Positions 1 through 13,500 of a stretch of 64,000 nt of DNA are shown here, in pieces. Source of the DNA: Gonatopus flavifemur. Taxonomy: Eukaryota > Arthropoda > Insecta > Hymenoptera > Dryinidae. Each line of letters starts with the position of its first letter. Within the stretch, counting starts at the first letter, position 1. The notes beneath the pieces were generated by a model. It ran no database searches. It was not told the origin of the DNA and worked only from the letters and a program-made list of their open reading frames with translations. The DNA is taken from contig JAFFJZ010000003.1 of the NCBI GenBank assembly GCA_018340375.1, positions 14,384,001 through 14,448,000 of the forward strand, written 5' to 3'. Position numbers and translations under genes: made by a program.

Positions 1-36
1 ACGAATTCGAATCTAATTGTATAATTTTATTTCATT

Positions 37-171
37 CCCTGAGAGAAGAGTTTGTTGGTGACAGTAATGCTTGTTAATGACGAAAAAACTCTGTTTGGGT
101 CAAATGAAATTTGTTAATAGTTAACAAACTTTATTTGATTGGAATTTATTTGGGAAACTCTTTTCTCAGTG
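37..171. mobile_element. short fold-back element, CCCTGAGA/CACTGAGA ends
   Basis: 135 bp. The left end CCCTGAGAGAAGAGTTT is the inverse of the right end, which reads CACTGAGAAAAGAGTTT on the minus strand. A second internal inverted pair (GTTTGTTAA-like) adds to the fold. The flanks are TT on both sides. No coding capacity, so it is non-autonomous. Confidence 0.55.
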
Positions 172-3100
172 TTCACTGAGATTCACATGTTTTGATCTTT
201 CAATTATTTCTCTTCTCTTCAATTCCAGAGATATGTAAACCAATTTTTAAACAATATTTTGTCTGAGCATTAACGAATATATCCAAATATTAAAAGTACA
301 AACCGAGAAAAATGAACAGGACATATTTTCACAATAACGGGATGTTTGGAACAGATAGATATTTGTGAAAATTTTTCCTCTGAGCACATGTTGGGTAAGT
401 TTTGCTTAGATAAGGCAAGAATAACCATGATTTTGAGGAAAAAATGGACATATATCCTTTTTATTTTCCCAGTGTAAAATAGTAGTTTTTTTCATGTTTT
501 AAGAACCTTTTTTGAATTTTTAAAAACAGTTTTGTGTAGTTGTTCCAATAAAGAATGTTTGTTTTATACAATTCAGTTCTGTTGAAACAGAAAAAATTGT
601 CTGAGGCGTTGAATTACAGAGTAGTTATGTTGAAAAACAATTTCGAACAAATTTGTTCAAAACTCAATAAAAGTCTAAAAATTGTTTACAGTACAGCTTT
701 AACGTACTAACTTTTCTTCCAATTTTTTGATAATTCAAATATATTACTATTTTTGATTGAAACTATATTTGTCGATAGAAGAGTTCAACTAAGACTGGAC
801 ATGGTACAGTATTTTTTCTTCGAATGCGCAAAATCAATAAAACTTAGCTTTATCACCCCTCGTTATTTACTATTATCAACTTTCAGGGACGTATGGCTTC
901 CTGTACTCTCTCATTTCTTCCAATTTCGAACAAACCTCCTGTCGTCTCTGTATGTTACTTCAAACTTCTTCGAAATTTGTCATTCAAAGAAAAAAAAAGA
1001 TCAAGAAAAATTGTATGTTTTAGAAATAATCCATTTGATGCGTTGAACTATGTATCAAATACACATTTTCATAATTTTCCAAATTTTTATATGAAATAGA
1101 TTTGAATTACACTGTTTGTAACAGATTTATTGAAAACTTCCATTTTGAAATTTAACAATTCAACCTCAAAGTTTCAATGTAATATTCAGTACACATTTTA
1201 TATCCCGCATAGAAAAAGAAGATTCCGCACATTTAAAGTAATTTATGAATTAGAAGCTGGCGGCTGTTGTTACCCTAGCAACCGATTGTTCCAACTTTCG
1301 ATTGAATGTTGCTGAAGCTTTGTTTACTTCAAAAATTGGTTCAGTAACATCCAACTAAACTTTTCAGATGCTTAAAACCGTAATCAAAGTTTTCTGTAAA
1401 AAGTTATGACAAGCGGCCACCGCTTTCAACTTCATCCGTGATTTGGGATGAAACGTATTTACGTCACGCATTTGAAGTTATGAATATAAATTTAGCATTC
1501 TTACTAAAACAAAGGAGATAAAGGAATCTTCCAGGTGAATAGACAGTTCCGTCTTATGAAAGTCTAATTCTAAACTAAAGAGAATTAAAAAATCGAAACC
1601 TTGTGTGATAGGACGAGAAAAAAATAATTCAGAATCAGATTGTAGGGCCAAGTTTCTCACTAATATCTATCCCCAGCAAGCTTTTCGAGTTGTGGTTTCA
1701 CTTCGAATAGAATGTCACTGAAACAAATATTGCCGCCAGGTAACAGATTTCTTTTTTTTAATTTTTTTTATAATTATTATTAGACCACAAGAAGGTTAGG
1801 AAAAATCGATTCAGACTGTTCATGAAAATTACCACAATTTTATTAATATAAATTCGAGCAACGTCCGAGTTCGTTTTGAATTTAATAAAACTGAAGAAGA
1901 AACCTAACGAAGACTTCAAGTCAGCGCGTTGAACTAACGCATATGGAAAGCTTAATAAACTATCATACCATTCACAAAAGAGAATTCCCTGCTTTAGACG
2001 CTAAGTTACCACCCTACGAACATTACAAGTCATCAGAACGAGTCACAAACTTCCTTAGACTATTTCCATGAATATAATTCAATCATGCTCCCTCCAACTA
2101 AATTTAATTACCTCTCAGTTACGTGCTATTAAAAATATCTCGAGTCCACGTGGCGGAAAACCATACTACATTCTCTTCGAATATCCTCATTTCTTTACAA
2201 TTTTTGCTCCCTTCGATAGGTCGAAGTAACAGGATGAAATGTCAAAAATCTAAAACAATCAATGAGCAAAATATTCATAACAAATGCCTTCAAGACATTC
2301 CAAATGAATGATTGAATTCTCAATCTCTAATTGGGCTTCTTTTGGGTACGTTTCCCGATGCTTCCATTGAGAAAGTGCTGCAAGATCTGTTGTTCACTGG
2401 CATAAAATGTTTTGATCACGCACTTTGATCTTGCCAATTGACAATTGACTGCTACCGAACTTATGTGTAATAAAGAAGTCAACATCTTGAATGCATGTTC
2501 AAATAAATTTATATGTTCCTAATTGGATTCGCTTTCTACCATTGCTTCTGATATACTTACACTTTAATATTATTTTTCATTTGAACTTTTGCCTGTTTTG
2601 TAATTGGCAGAAGTTCATAAGAATGATGGTTTCGTTTAACCAAATCATTTTTGTGAATGGAACGAGTGATTCTGATGCTTTGATGCGTCAGTTTTTTTAT
2701 TTTATTATCAATCATTTGATTATGAATTCTAGAAATCAACAACATACTTTGATACCGCTTATTTACGTTGCTTATGGAATTATTGGTTCTTGTTTATGAA
2801 GAAAATTAAGGCAAATCAACATTGACCATTAGTTCTAGGGTGGCGTAACGTGGCCCAAGATTAGACGATCTTCGGGATTAGATTGGCGCAACTATGGAAT
2901 AGTAACCTCATTTCATGCTCCGCTAATCCCTGTTTTGAACATAGAATCAACACTAATTGTTGCCGCTGACCTGGAGCTTGGCTATTATCAATATTTGACG
3001 CAACTTTTATTTATTTTGCTTGCCCTAGGCTTAACTTAATGCTGAGACAATCGTAAATCGACGGAACCAATTCGCTCATTACTAATAATGGTGTAGAACT

Positions 3101-6100
3101 TTTCATATGAGAATAGATGTAATTCGAGGTCCTGGGAGTTGCATACTAGGAATCCATTTTGCACAAGATTTTGGTACTCATCCCACACGGAGAAGAATTT
3201 GGTGTAAAAACTACTGTGCCTCCGATGAATACAGGGATAAAATTAAATTGCTGTAATTTATACTGAAATATCCATCAGATTCGTCGTATTTTCTGTAACC
3301 ATCGCAGCAAATTTTCATCTCCATCGAAACCCTTGGTTGATTGAAGAAAAATTTCGGTATAAAATACATTATTTCAACGCTTTCCCCATAATCCAGCAAT
3401 TTTCCCTGTGTGCATCTGGAACTGATTCACTTAAAAGCACGAAAAAATCTCATCAGGATAAACACATTTTCCCTGATCGATTATCGTTATTTCTTCTGGA
3501 TGATATTGTAACCTTACACTACCTTCCACTTGATAAATATTTTTCCCAAAGACAACATTTCTTTCACCACAACTACAAAAAATCTCTACTCGTTACTTTT
3601 TGTTTTATACACATAATCAATCGATACCCGCAATTCCACGAATCCCATTGCTCCACTCTCCATGCGCCTTGGAGTGATCTATCGAACGAACGGAGGAAAA
3701 AACGAACTTGATCGAGAAACAAAATAAGAGTTGAAATGTTTATCGAATGTCAAATACGGATGAAATTACATACACGTACACTGTAAAGTACTTCATTCCC
3801 AGCTTATCTCATGCTATTCGATAATCATGAAACATTATTTTGTGTTATTCAGACGGCTCCTTCATCCGTCCGTCCGACGGCATATTTTGTATCTAAAAAT
3901 ACAATTTCAGAATCATTCGAGTTACTCGAGTTGTACAAATATTTTTCATCCATGGAGTAGTTGGGGTATATGCGTGTATATAATCCATTTGATAATGATA
4001 TTTCATCGTGCGAGACGGGTGCTGAAAGAATGAGAGCATGCATCCAAGAATAGTTTACCGCGGACATTGTAAGTACGTCTTTGACATTTAAGTGGATTAA
4101 AGCTTATGCAATACTCATACAAATTCTCGTATTGAATTTACAAGTAGGTGCGAGGAGGATAAATGTAATTACGACTAGTTGCGTGGATGAGGAACGGGAA
4201 GCGAAGAGCAAGGTTTATGCGGTTTGAAAAAGATCGATGCGTGATCAAAATATACTTCCAATTGAATTCAGAAACAATTACAAAAATTATTTGCTGTTCA
4301 TAGTTAAATCATTTTCATATTCTTTATAAAAACATCTATTGATCAAGCGAAAGCACATTGTATCCTATGTGAAAGAATTTTCAAAATTATATACAATTTA
4401 TATATAATTTAATACAGTTCATTATATTATAATAGTATTGTATATAATTTTGAAAATTGTTTCTACATCAGACGTACAGAGTGCTGTTCTTGAATTCATA
4501 TATAATCAATCATACGTTGATTCCATATTTATAAAATTAATAATTCATCAATTTATTCAGACCATGTACTCTCAACGTTGAAGACTCAATATAATAATAA
4601 ATTGCAATACATTGTTTCACTTATGAAATGTAATCTCAAATTTTTATTATCCAATTATCACAAAGCAGTAAACCAGGAATCTTTTCATAACATAAACTGG
4701 AATGATCGGTTCGAGAATTGGTTCAATCGTGCAAGACATTCAAAGACTTTGTTGTTCATTTACACCATACTTTAGATAAGATTAACATTTGTCATGCGTT
4801 CGATTAAGTCTTGACTCAGTATTTAATTAAAGAAGAAAAATCTCTCAGCTCAAACTTCATTACCGGAAATATTCTATGTTGGGTTACAACTAGGAATCCA
4901 ACATAACCAGTTGCTTTATGGCAATAGAAATAAATTAATTATGGAATCACAAATTCCACCTTCAAGGTGTGTAATATTTCTACAGAGGCATTTGAAGTCA
5001 TCTGTAAATTCTTTGAAAAGTTCATCATCAAAGCCTCATAGGAATACGAACGACGTGACACTTGCAATTTTTTTTCAAGATGAACTGAGTACATTCACTC
5101 CAAATATATCATTGCTTCAATTGCTAAAGAAACTCTGCACAGACAGATATTTTGAATAAACGCACGCATTTTTGCGTAGTTTATTCCGAACAATGACTAG
5201 TCCCAAATCGCTTGTTTCCTTTCAAACGATCAAACCAAAAGTCTCATAATTAATTATCCCAATATCATTCAATACACAAATTGACGGTTAATGTGAAAAT
5301 CAACAATGGTTTTCAATATAAACTTGACACTTTTGTGTTAATTTCTCACATCCTTTGTATCAACATTGAACACAAATTTTGGGTGGACCGTTTAGGGCAT
5401 GCACATGTGCTGAAAATACACAAAATTCTCCATTGTACAGGCGTGAACGTGCTTCCTATTCGCTAGCAAAACATTAGCAAATCGCGCGCATGAAGATGAC
5501 CTCATTAACGTCAAACTTCTCGCGCACCTAACGGTTATGTAGGGAATTTTGAGAGGAATTTATTCTCAAACATTTCAAGAATTCTTTGAAATTTTATACT
5601 CAATGAAAATTGATTCAATTGGAAAATTATATTCTATTTAATTTTTCAATTATTTTCTGACTCATAGATTCTTTCTCTTCATTTAACTCTTAACCCTCAC
5701 ACATGGGTTGTTTCTAACCTGCCAAGCAGATCCATTTGGTTAATATTTTCACAGTCCTTGAAGATTTTCATAGTCCTGGAGTGGACCATTTTGTATTAAA
5801 AATGTTTAGCTATGTGAATAGAATTTTTCTTCAACTGATGTATCCGTGAAGAATATTTCCTGAGGAGTATTCATATTTTGAACCGATTTTCAACATTTAT
5901 GCTTTCTTTAGAAACTGTCACAAAAGCATTGAACCTCAATGCAGTACTATACTTGCTTTAAGCTGACCAACTTTGTCGGGTTTTGATAAGATACCAAGTT
6001 AACGTCATGATAACTTCTAGTCACGTAATTCATGCAGTTCAATTGTGCACTTTGAGCAATTTTTTCTGAAAAATGAATTTCAAATTATGAACTTCAATTT

Positions 6101-9100
6101 TCGATGATTCTTTAATAAAATTTTACATTGTTTCTCACGTAATTTTTATCGCATTTGTGAGTTTCCGATCGAATGTGGGATCCGAAAGAACGTGGAAATT
6201 TAATTCCCTAGTTCCCTTCAAAATTTTTTCCTCAAACAGTTATAGACATTGGATGAGAAAAGATGTATTCGAAAAATCTCAAGGTCATTTCGTTTCTTTT
6301 CTTTTCAATCCGACACTAAAGCGTGACACGAGGTTTCCTTTCAAACATAAAACGTGTTGGAATATTTGATTTGTAAACACTTTTGACGTCGGGGAAACAA
6401 ACCTTCACACAATCGGTCTGTAGTATTTGGGCTAGTTGTGAAATGAGCGAATTTGAAGGTTGAAGTACAGTGTTGGTAATCAATACGTGTGTTTCATTTC
6501 AGAATAGCGTCGTGTTTTTCTTGTGAAGTGAATACATAAAAAAAGTAAATTATAACCAGCAGCAATGATAGCTGTTAGGTGACAGCTGCACGATATTGGG
6601 ATATAAACTTCGTTAAATCCGTGATACTGCTATACTGTTACTGTACAAACACTCGTTTTCATATATAGTAGCTATTATATGAGCACAAAACTGTCAGGTA
6701 ACATTTGAAAAGAACTTATTTACTTTTCTCATATAATTCATCCCTTCATGCAAAATCACTTGGAGTAATTTTTTCTTAGTTTTACGCGCTTCAGAATTAA
6801 ATTCACAGTAGCTGATTCAGGAGTGAATGCTCTAAGAATTCATTTTAAAAGTTATTTCCCCGAAATATATGTCTGAAGTATTCCAAATCTTTTTAGAATC
6901 AAGTCTTCATTGACACTTGGGTGGCATTATTTCGCTTGTACGACGTCATCATCTTGATTACAGCTTCAAGTTTATTAATTTCACATTCATAACCTGTTAT
7001 GTAAAAAGAATGGAAGCAGGTTGTAATAATTATCCATCAATTCAATAAAATTTCTAAGACCTTGACATTATGAGAAGAAGAACACATTGTTTTTGATCGA
7101 ATGTTCTGATTTCTCGGAGTGTAATTGTTAAGGTTGAAAGGAAATCGTTAGCTATTGTTAAGTGCAATATGATTCGATAATACATATTGAGAAAAAGAAT
7201 ACTATAAGAATGAAATTATCACAATTGTTTCTGAATACATGCAGGAAAAATTCAATATGCTGTCTATGATACTTGAATTTCGCTCAATTATATAGCAAAG
7301 AATTTTAAGTTTAACAAAGGTTCGTTTCATTCGACGTATTTATGAAATAGAAAAATGTAATTTACTTATATAGCAAATTTTTCTCTTTCCAAAATCCAAT
7401 AACACACCATTAGATTGTAGATTCAAGTATAACGTTCGTTAGAATCACAATTCACAGAGAGAAGAAATGCAATACGGTTGAAAGGTTAGAAATGATTCCA
7501 ATTCATCATGAAATAATCTCAATACGCGATACCGCTAGAGTATAATACGTATAAAACATTCCACATTACGAAGTTCTATATTAATTTTCCTAACGGTACA
7601 TATCTGAGCGTGTTTAAAAATACAACATGAATTATAACTACCTTAACCACTCCAATGAAATACGTTAATTGTAGAACGAGAGGAACAAGGAGGAAATACC
7701 CTTTTCCAAACAAAATGTTTCCTCCAGCTGTACATACAGAAAATAAAGAGGAACTTTTCAAAAAGCCACCGATCTTTATTTATAGTACAAATTCATTGGG
7801 GATAAAAGTTGTCGTACTTTCAGAGTGCTGTCTATAAATGTAATGTGCCGATGTAAAAGACATTGGAAATAGTAGATAACATAAATGTATGCAGGGGACG
7901 TTTGCTTGATTGGATTCAGAAGTAATGAATGACAAACGAGGATTCTATGGTAGAAATGAATATCAGAGCATGAAACAACTGTAAATAATAAAAAAAAAAT
8001 AAGAGAAAGCAGTGCTCGAAGGAAATCAAATAGAAGGAGAAAAATGGAAGATTGAATGTAATTACGATGAGAAAATTAAACGTTTGCTTGAGCAAACGAC
8101 TAAATAAAGAATTGCAACAAACCAGTTTGACTGAATAACACCTCGTCATTATCATCCGCACGATGACGGAGATAATAGACCGTTGTATCGGTAATGACGT
8201 TGAGTCAATGTCTTCTGTGATATGAATTTTGCATTGCTTGCTTGGAGTATGATAAGTTTCAATGTTCCAGAAACATATAATTGGAAGAGCTGAGAATATC
8301 AATGGATTCGTTTAGTCTTTGCACGTTATACACTTCCGAAGGTGTATCAAATGTTTCATCTATTAAAACATATAAAAATTCATTCCCACGATAGATACAA
8401 TTGAAACAATTGAACGATTATGAAATATCATCAATCCATAACGAATCGCCTAACCAATTCCATATAAATCAACTTTTTTTTTCGTATTATCCACTTTTAT
8501 TCGCAAAAACGTCAATTACCGGTGATTGAATGATCACAGTCCTAAAATCTAAAAGTTCCTCCTTATTTATGGTAGACCGCAAATTAGATGGAAACGATAA
8601 CTCGATAATAAACTGTAATGAAATTCGAACTTTCCTGGTCGTTTGGATGACAGAACTGAATTATTTCCAAAAAAAACTCGCGCAGCGATTACGTAACGAG
8701 ACATAACTCAATTTTTATGCTCCACAGTTATGAATCATATTTTACTGAAATAGCACAGATCGTATGTATGGGTGTAATTAGTATACTCTATTCTGTGCTT
8801 GTTTCTTCCCGTCTTTTTTCGTTTTTCATGAAAGAACAATAGCAGTCGCATAAAGTGTCTTTGATAGATCTAAATTCAATGATGAATTCAACCTTTGTAC
8901 GTTCTTATTGCACCTTCAATTTTTGTGAACTGAAATGAAGAGTTTGTACGTGTGTGATGCGTTTTTACTTCACAACCTCTGCAGAAAAAGCACACGATTG
9001 TTTAAACTATTGCCATTGAAACAATCCAAGGAACCAAGCTTATTCCTACACAATAATTTGCTAATTGTTGAATGACTCAAGAAGCAATAACAGCAATTGA

Positions 9101-9879
9101 TAGAATGAAGAGAGGGAAACCGTTGAATGATAATGTTATAAAATCTATGTGGGTGAAGTTTGAAACGTATGACGTCACATATTCATTCGCGTAAAAAAAA
9201 TATATGACTGCATGAGACTTTTAAAAAATGTGACATGAAAAATAACATCAGTGCGAATGTGTGCAAAAAATTATCTATATTTAATGGTTCAACCTAGGGA
9301 GATTTCTGCTTCGTCAGGTGTTTGTTTGTCAATTTTTGTTCTCATCGATCAAAGGATTGAAATTTATCATCTTTTCATGTATCAAAACGAATTGTCATGA
9401 AAATATTTGAATAATAATAATAATATAGTATCGAATAATGGATACTTTTTCAAGGTGTACACAAGGTGAAGCACAAAGATAGGCTTGCGTAAGGACCAAA
9501 GGAACTTTTTTCCTTGTTGCTTTACATTTTTACAAATTTCCAAACCCCAGACACCGTTTCATCAACGACAAATCATCATCTCAAGGTTAACTGTAATTTT
9601 GAAAAGAATTGAGCATTCGTCAGGAAAGTCTCATAATTTGTATAATATGGGAAACAAAGGACCGCTGTCTTTGAACTCTAAATTAGGAAGGAACGTCATA
9701 ATCTTGATATAATCCACCCCGTTGCATTCACGTAACACACATCCATTATTAATATAATTTCTCCTAAAGCACATGTTGAAAAACATGTACAAAAACATCA
9801 TCGCGACATCTCAATCGATCTATAAACGAATCCGAACATTTGGTATCTCCTTCCTCCTTGCAACAACGTTGGAAACATT
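172..9879. other. non-coding region upstream of Unc-115
   Basis: AT-rich sequence with many stop codons in all frames. None of the short open frames (longest about 128 codons) shows a domain or coding-like composition. The one structured item I can support is the hairpin at 4376-4458. I see no RNA gene. Confidence 0.6.
4376..4458. repeat. perfect 22-bp inverted repeat hairpin
   Basis: The arms at 4376-4397 and 4437-4458 are exact inverses (AATTTTCAAAATTATATACA plus AT), with a 39-base AT-rich spacer. It could be a small fold-back transposon remnant or a cruciform-prone site. The sequence is too AT-rich to argue for a microRNA. Confidence 0.7.
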
Positions 9880-10432
9880 ATTCGAACCAGATTGAACGTC
9901 GACCGTACGTGTGTTTTTTTTAATGACAAGTTACGCTGGTGTGTCTCTCTTTCCCTTTCCATTAGAGTATTATATTGTCGGCAACAACGATCAAGTACAG
10001 TGTCGAGCAGTTGAAGCGCGACAACCGACCAACCAACGTCTCCCGATCGCGGCTTCACAGATAAACGGCTCATGTGTAATCATCGGTGCTGGGCGTTGAC
10101 GCAAACAACGGTGTTTTTTTGTTACCAGTATTCACATGTTGCATAAATGTATGCATAGAGGGAAAAGCGAAGAACAAGCGATGAGCTTTGATGGATGATC
10201 ATTACATCGGAGAACTTTGCACGAAGAAACTAAGAGGACTGAAAACCTTCGGGTTCTCCTCTCAGGGATAAATTGTCGGAGTTTTTGCAAATAGTCAATA
10301 AAACAGGAAAAGGTGTGCAGTGTTGGAGATAGAATAAATACTAAAGTTGGTGATACTTGATATATACAAGTTTTGTTCCGCGTTATTTCTGTTTTTCTGT
10401 ATTTCATTTCAAGTACATAATTGAATGATATA
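9880..10432 (+). promoter_or_regulatory. possible Unc-115 promoter and 5' UTR
   Basis: Immediately before the first coding exon, roughly 9890-10100 is visibly richer in G+C and CpG than its AT-rich surroundings. I see no TATA box and cannot place a start site. The call rests only on composition and position. Confidence 0.25.
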
Positions 10433-10535
10433 ATGAAGCCGAAAACGAGTAGTGCTCAGTTAATTGCGAGTGAAAGCAACGGGGTCGGTACCCAGCATGA
10501 TTCCGGAGACACTGGAAAGAAACAGATCAAAAAGG
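10433..10535 (+). CDS. Unc-115: Unc-115 coding exon 1 (start codon)
   Basis: Begins MKPKTSSAQL and encodes 34 residues plus one base (phase 1). The Ser/Gly/Lys-rich tail leads directly into the first LIM domain. The donor GTGAG follows at 10536. Joining to 20681 restores a glycine codon before KTFCQSC, as expected for LIM1. There is no upstream in-frame ATG before the stop at 10418. Confidence 0.85.
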
Positions 10536-13500
10536 GTGAGAATAGAGATCCTCTACTATTTCTTCTTCTTCTTTTCAATCTTCCGATTACCTTGTGACGT
10601 GGCGTTGTGAAAATTTTATCTTGTTCTAATACCAACATACGTCTATTGTATCACGACAATGATATCATTGGATGATAATTATTTCCGTATCGATAAAATC
10701 AATTTGAGCAGAAGAATTATGGTTTTAATGTGCGGTATTGTTGTTGTTACGTAACCTGTATGTAATACAATCCAATCTATGATCTGTAAGAATAGCAGGT
10801 ATTTTTTTCTTGTGTATTTATTAATCGTCTTCTCTTTGATGTCCGTTTCATCGTGTGGTTTTATTAACTGAACGCAAGACGCATCATGGTGTTCGTGTGT
10901 ACGCATGTGGGATAATCATGAATGATAATTGATTTAGCAATCAATTTCTTTCCCCTCTTATGGATATGAATGATACATGAAAGGGAAAATTTGATAGATA
11001 AAATTTATATTTTAGCATGAAACAAATGTACTTTTTCAGTCAACACATCGTATAAAAATGATGTTCGTGTATTCGAAGAAGAAGCACCGTGTCGGAGATT
11101 CTTAGCAAATTCTTGAACTTGAATGCTCTCGATGAATGAAGTTGGTCAAAGTTTAGTTTTTCATGGTCAGTTCTTTGAATCCAAAACATGTTTTCGACAT
11201 ATACAAAGAAAAATATTGTTTGCAACAATGGTAATTCACTTTTTTATTCATCTTCTTTCAAACACAGTGATATGATCGAAACAATTCTCAATGTTTATGA
11301 AGCGTTGTTGAAATCGTTATTTTTGATTCGAAATAGAGCTGAAACTGAAAGATTGAATTCGTATAAACAACATTTTGTTGAGGAAGTTTGAGAGATATCT
11401 CGAACAAGACGAAATATTCATTGAGATTTTATGATCCACGGAAATTGAGAGTACACTTCCAAATGAGGGGCTTATTAAATTCAATAATACAGTCTCAACG
11501 TAGGTTATTAACAGAATTTGAAAGAAAGACCAGCTTCTCGATATCAACTGAGATTACTATGTAAAATCTCACGATAGCAGTGGAACATGATAAAACTTAT
11601 TCACTTGATCTCAACACGATAGAGAGCACAGCGATACATTATTGTTCGTTGCATTCGGATGAAAGAAATATAACGTATCGCTATCGTAAAATCTCCAAGC
11701 AAAGAGAAATCTTTCTAAATTTTAATAATGATCAGTTGCTTTTCGCTTTCTGATCTTGATTTTTGATGTTGTGGGTTAAAAATTGATCTTATAAATGATC
11801 TTGTTTCAATTTGATGAGAAAGTCTGAAATTATTGGATTCAAATAAAGATTACTTTTTGAATTTGAAGATTAAATTTCTTTCTATCATGTCTTCTCTTTC
11901 TACTATTTCACCTCATCAGCATTAGACACAGCTGTAAAAATATTTGATCCTCATATCTGAAAGTATAGATGATTATCAAAGATCTCATATTTCCGCATCA
12001 GAATACGAAAATCTCGATTCGCAACATGGTAATTTAATTCTCCATCGGATCGAAGACCTTTCGGATTATCTATGATTTTTGCTGAATCCGTGACATTTTA
12101 TATAAATCCCAGCACGATAAAGAACAGATAATTCAGCTGTACCTAATGTTTAACTTGGAAACATTCAGGAAATTAGATTAAGCGTGAGAATGGAATTGAT
12201 GCTAATTCGAATGGTCTTTCAGATAGGGGAAACAATTGATATTTTCTTTTTGAAGTACTCGTTTCCTAGTTTTCGATTCTCAAGAATTCAAGTGATGGAA
12301 TTTGTTACTTCATGCATTCTCATAAACAAGTTTCAAAGATTTTTCACAAATTTTAAATGATTTAGACTCTTCCCGCTGATCTGCGTGATGGGAGACCGAT
12401 TAAAAGAACTTTTTGCTGAAACAGTTACATTCTTTACCGCAATCTGTAATTTTTACACCGATTTGAATTGAAATTCACTTCTCAATTGTATCCGATACTA
12501 TTCCTCACATTTCTAATACACCTTCCGAGCACTCTTGTACATTTTTCATCACAATATATATAGTAGGTCAAATGAATTCGTAAAAACTTGTTTGATTTAC
12601 CGCACATATTTTCAAAGTATCGCATAATCTTTTACGAATCCTGTCAAGTCTGAACTGAGTCTTCAATTCACATTTTCGCTTATCAATATTTTTATCTCGT
12701 AACGAATGATATTGAGATCGAAAATAGAAGCATTTACACGTGTATATTTTTAAAACTCTCACATTTATGATATTTCTTTATTACCGTCTCATCGAACAGG
12801 GGAGAAAGGAAGAGGGGGAGAGAATGAACGATGATATATAACATGTGCTAATTTAAAAATAAACGCGGCGATATGAATATACTGTGGAGAAGAAATTCAT
12901 TTCGACATTGATAAACTTCATATTTCCTCGACATTGAAACAGTTGCAAGGTTTACCTTCGGGACGCTGATGATTTTCGATTCGATTCACTATTTCTAACG
13001 GCTTGGTCGATCGACTACCAACAGCTGCGCAAGGATTTCCTGCGTTAGTGATGAAGAATGATATATTTGATTATTTTCAATGAGATATCGAAACGTTGAA
13101 TTGAAATAGAAAAATACTCCCTTATCGAACGTTGTAGACGGACGCTAATTCATATTGCGAACGTTTTGCAGGGATATTAGAGGAATTTTGAAATATAATC
13201 GTGAATGAAGGACCTATTTCGCACTGTGCGTTGATTCATCGGCAGGATTTGATATAAAATCATAGGTTTAACCGTGTATGATAACGTTTCAAGCCTTATC
13301 AGACCTCGCAAGTCCTTCACGAGAGCCTAGTGAGATCTTGCGAGACCTATTAAAAATATTCATATAGTTCTTGCGTTTGGGAAATCCCAAGACACTCGGT
13401 GTATACATCAACTCTGAATTTCATGATATTAGAAGCAACAATTTGGAATATGAAATAAAAAGCATCTGACATACTTTTTTTTCTTTCAATGAAGAAAAAA

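Noticed and set aside
2829..2960. GC-richer patch with CCCAAGATTAGACGATCTTC considered as tRNA or SINE
   Set aside because: No tRNA fold or poly(A)/tail features could be supported.
3337..3711. 124-codon plus-strand frame upstream of Unc-115
   Set aside because: No domain; amino-acid content follows base composition; adjoining frames are similarly open by chance.
13305..13350. Small inverted repeat around CTCGCAAG considered as a tRNA or other RNA
   Set aside because: No cloverleaf, no A/B box pair; the paired stretch is too short to support a call.
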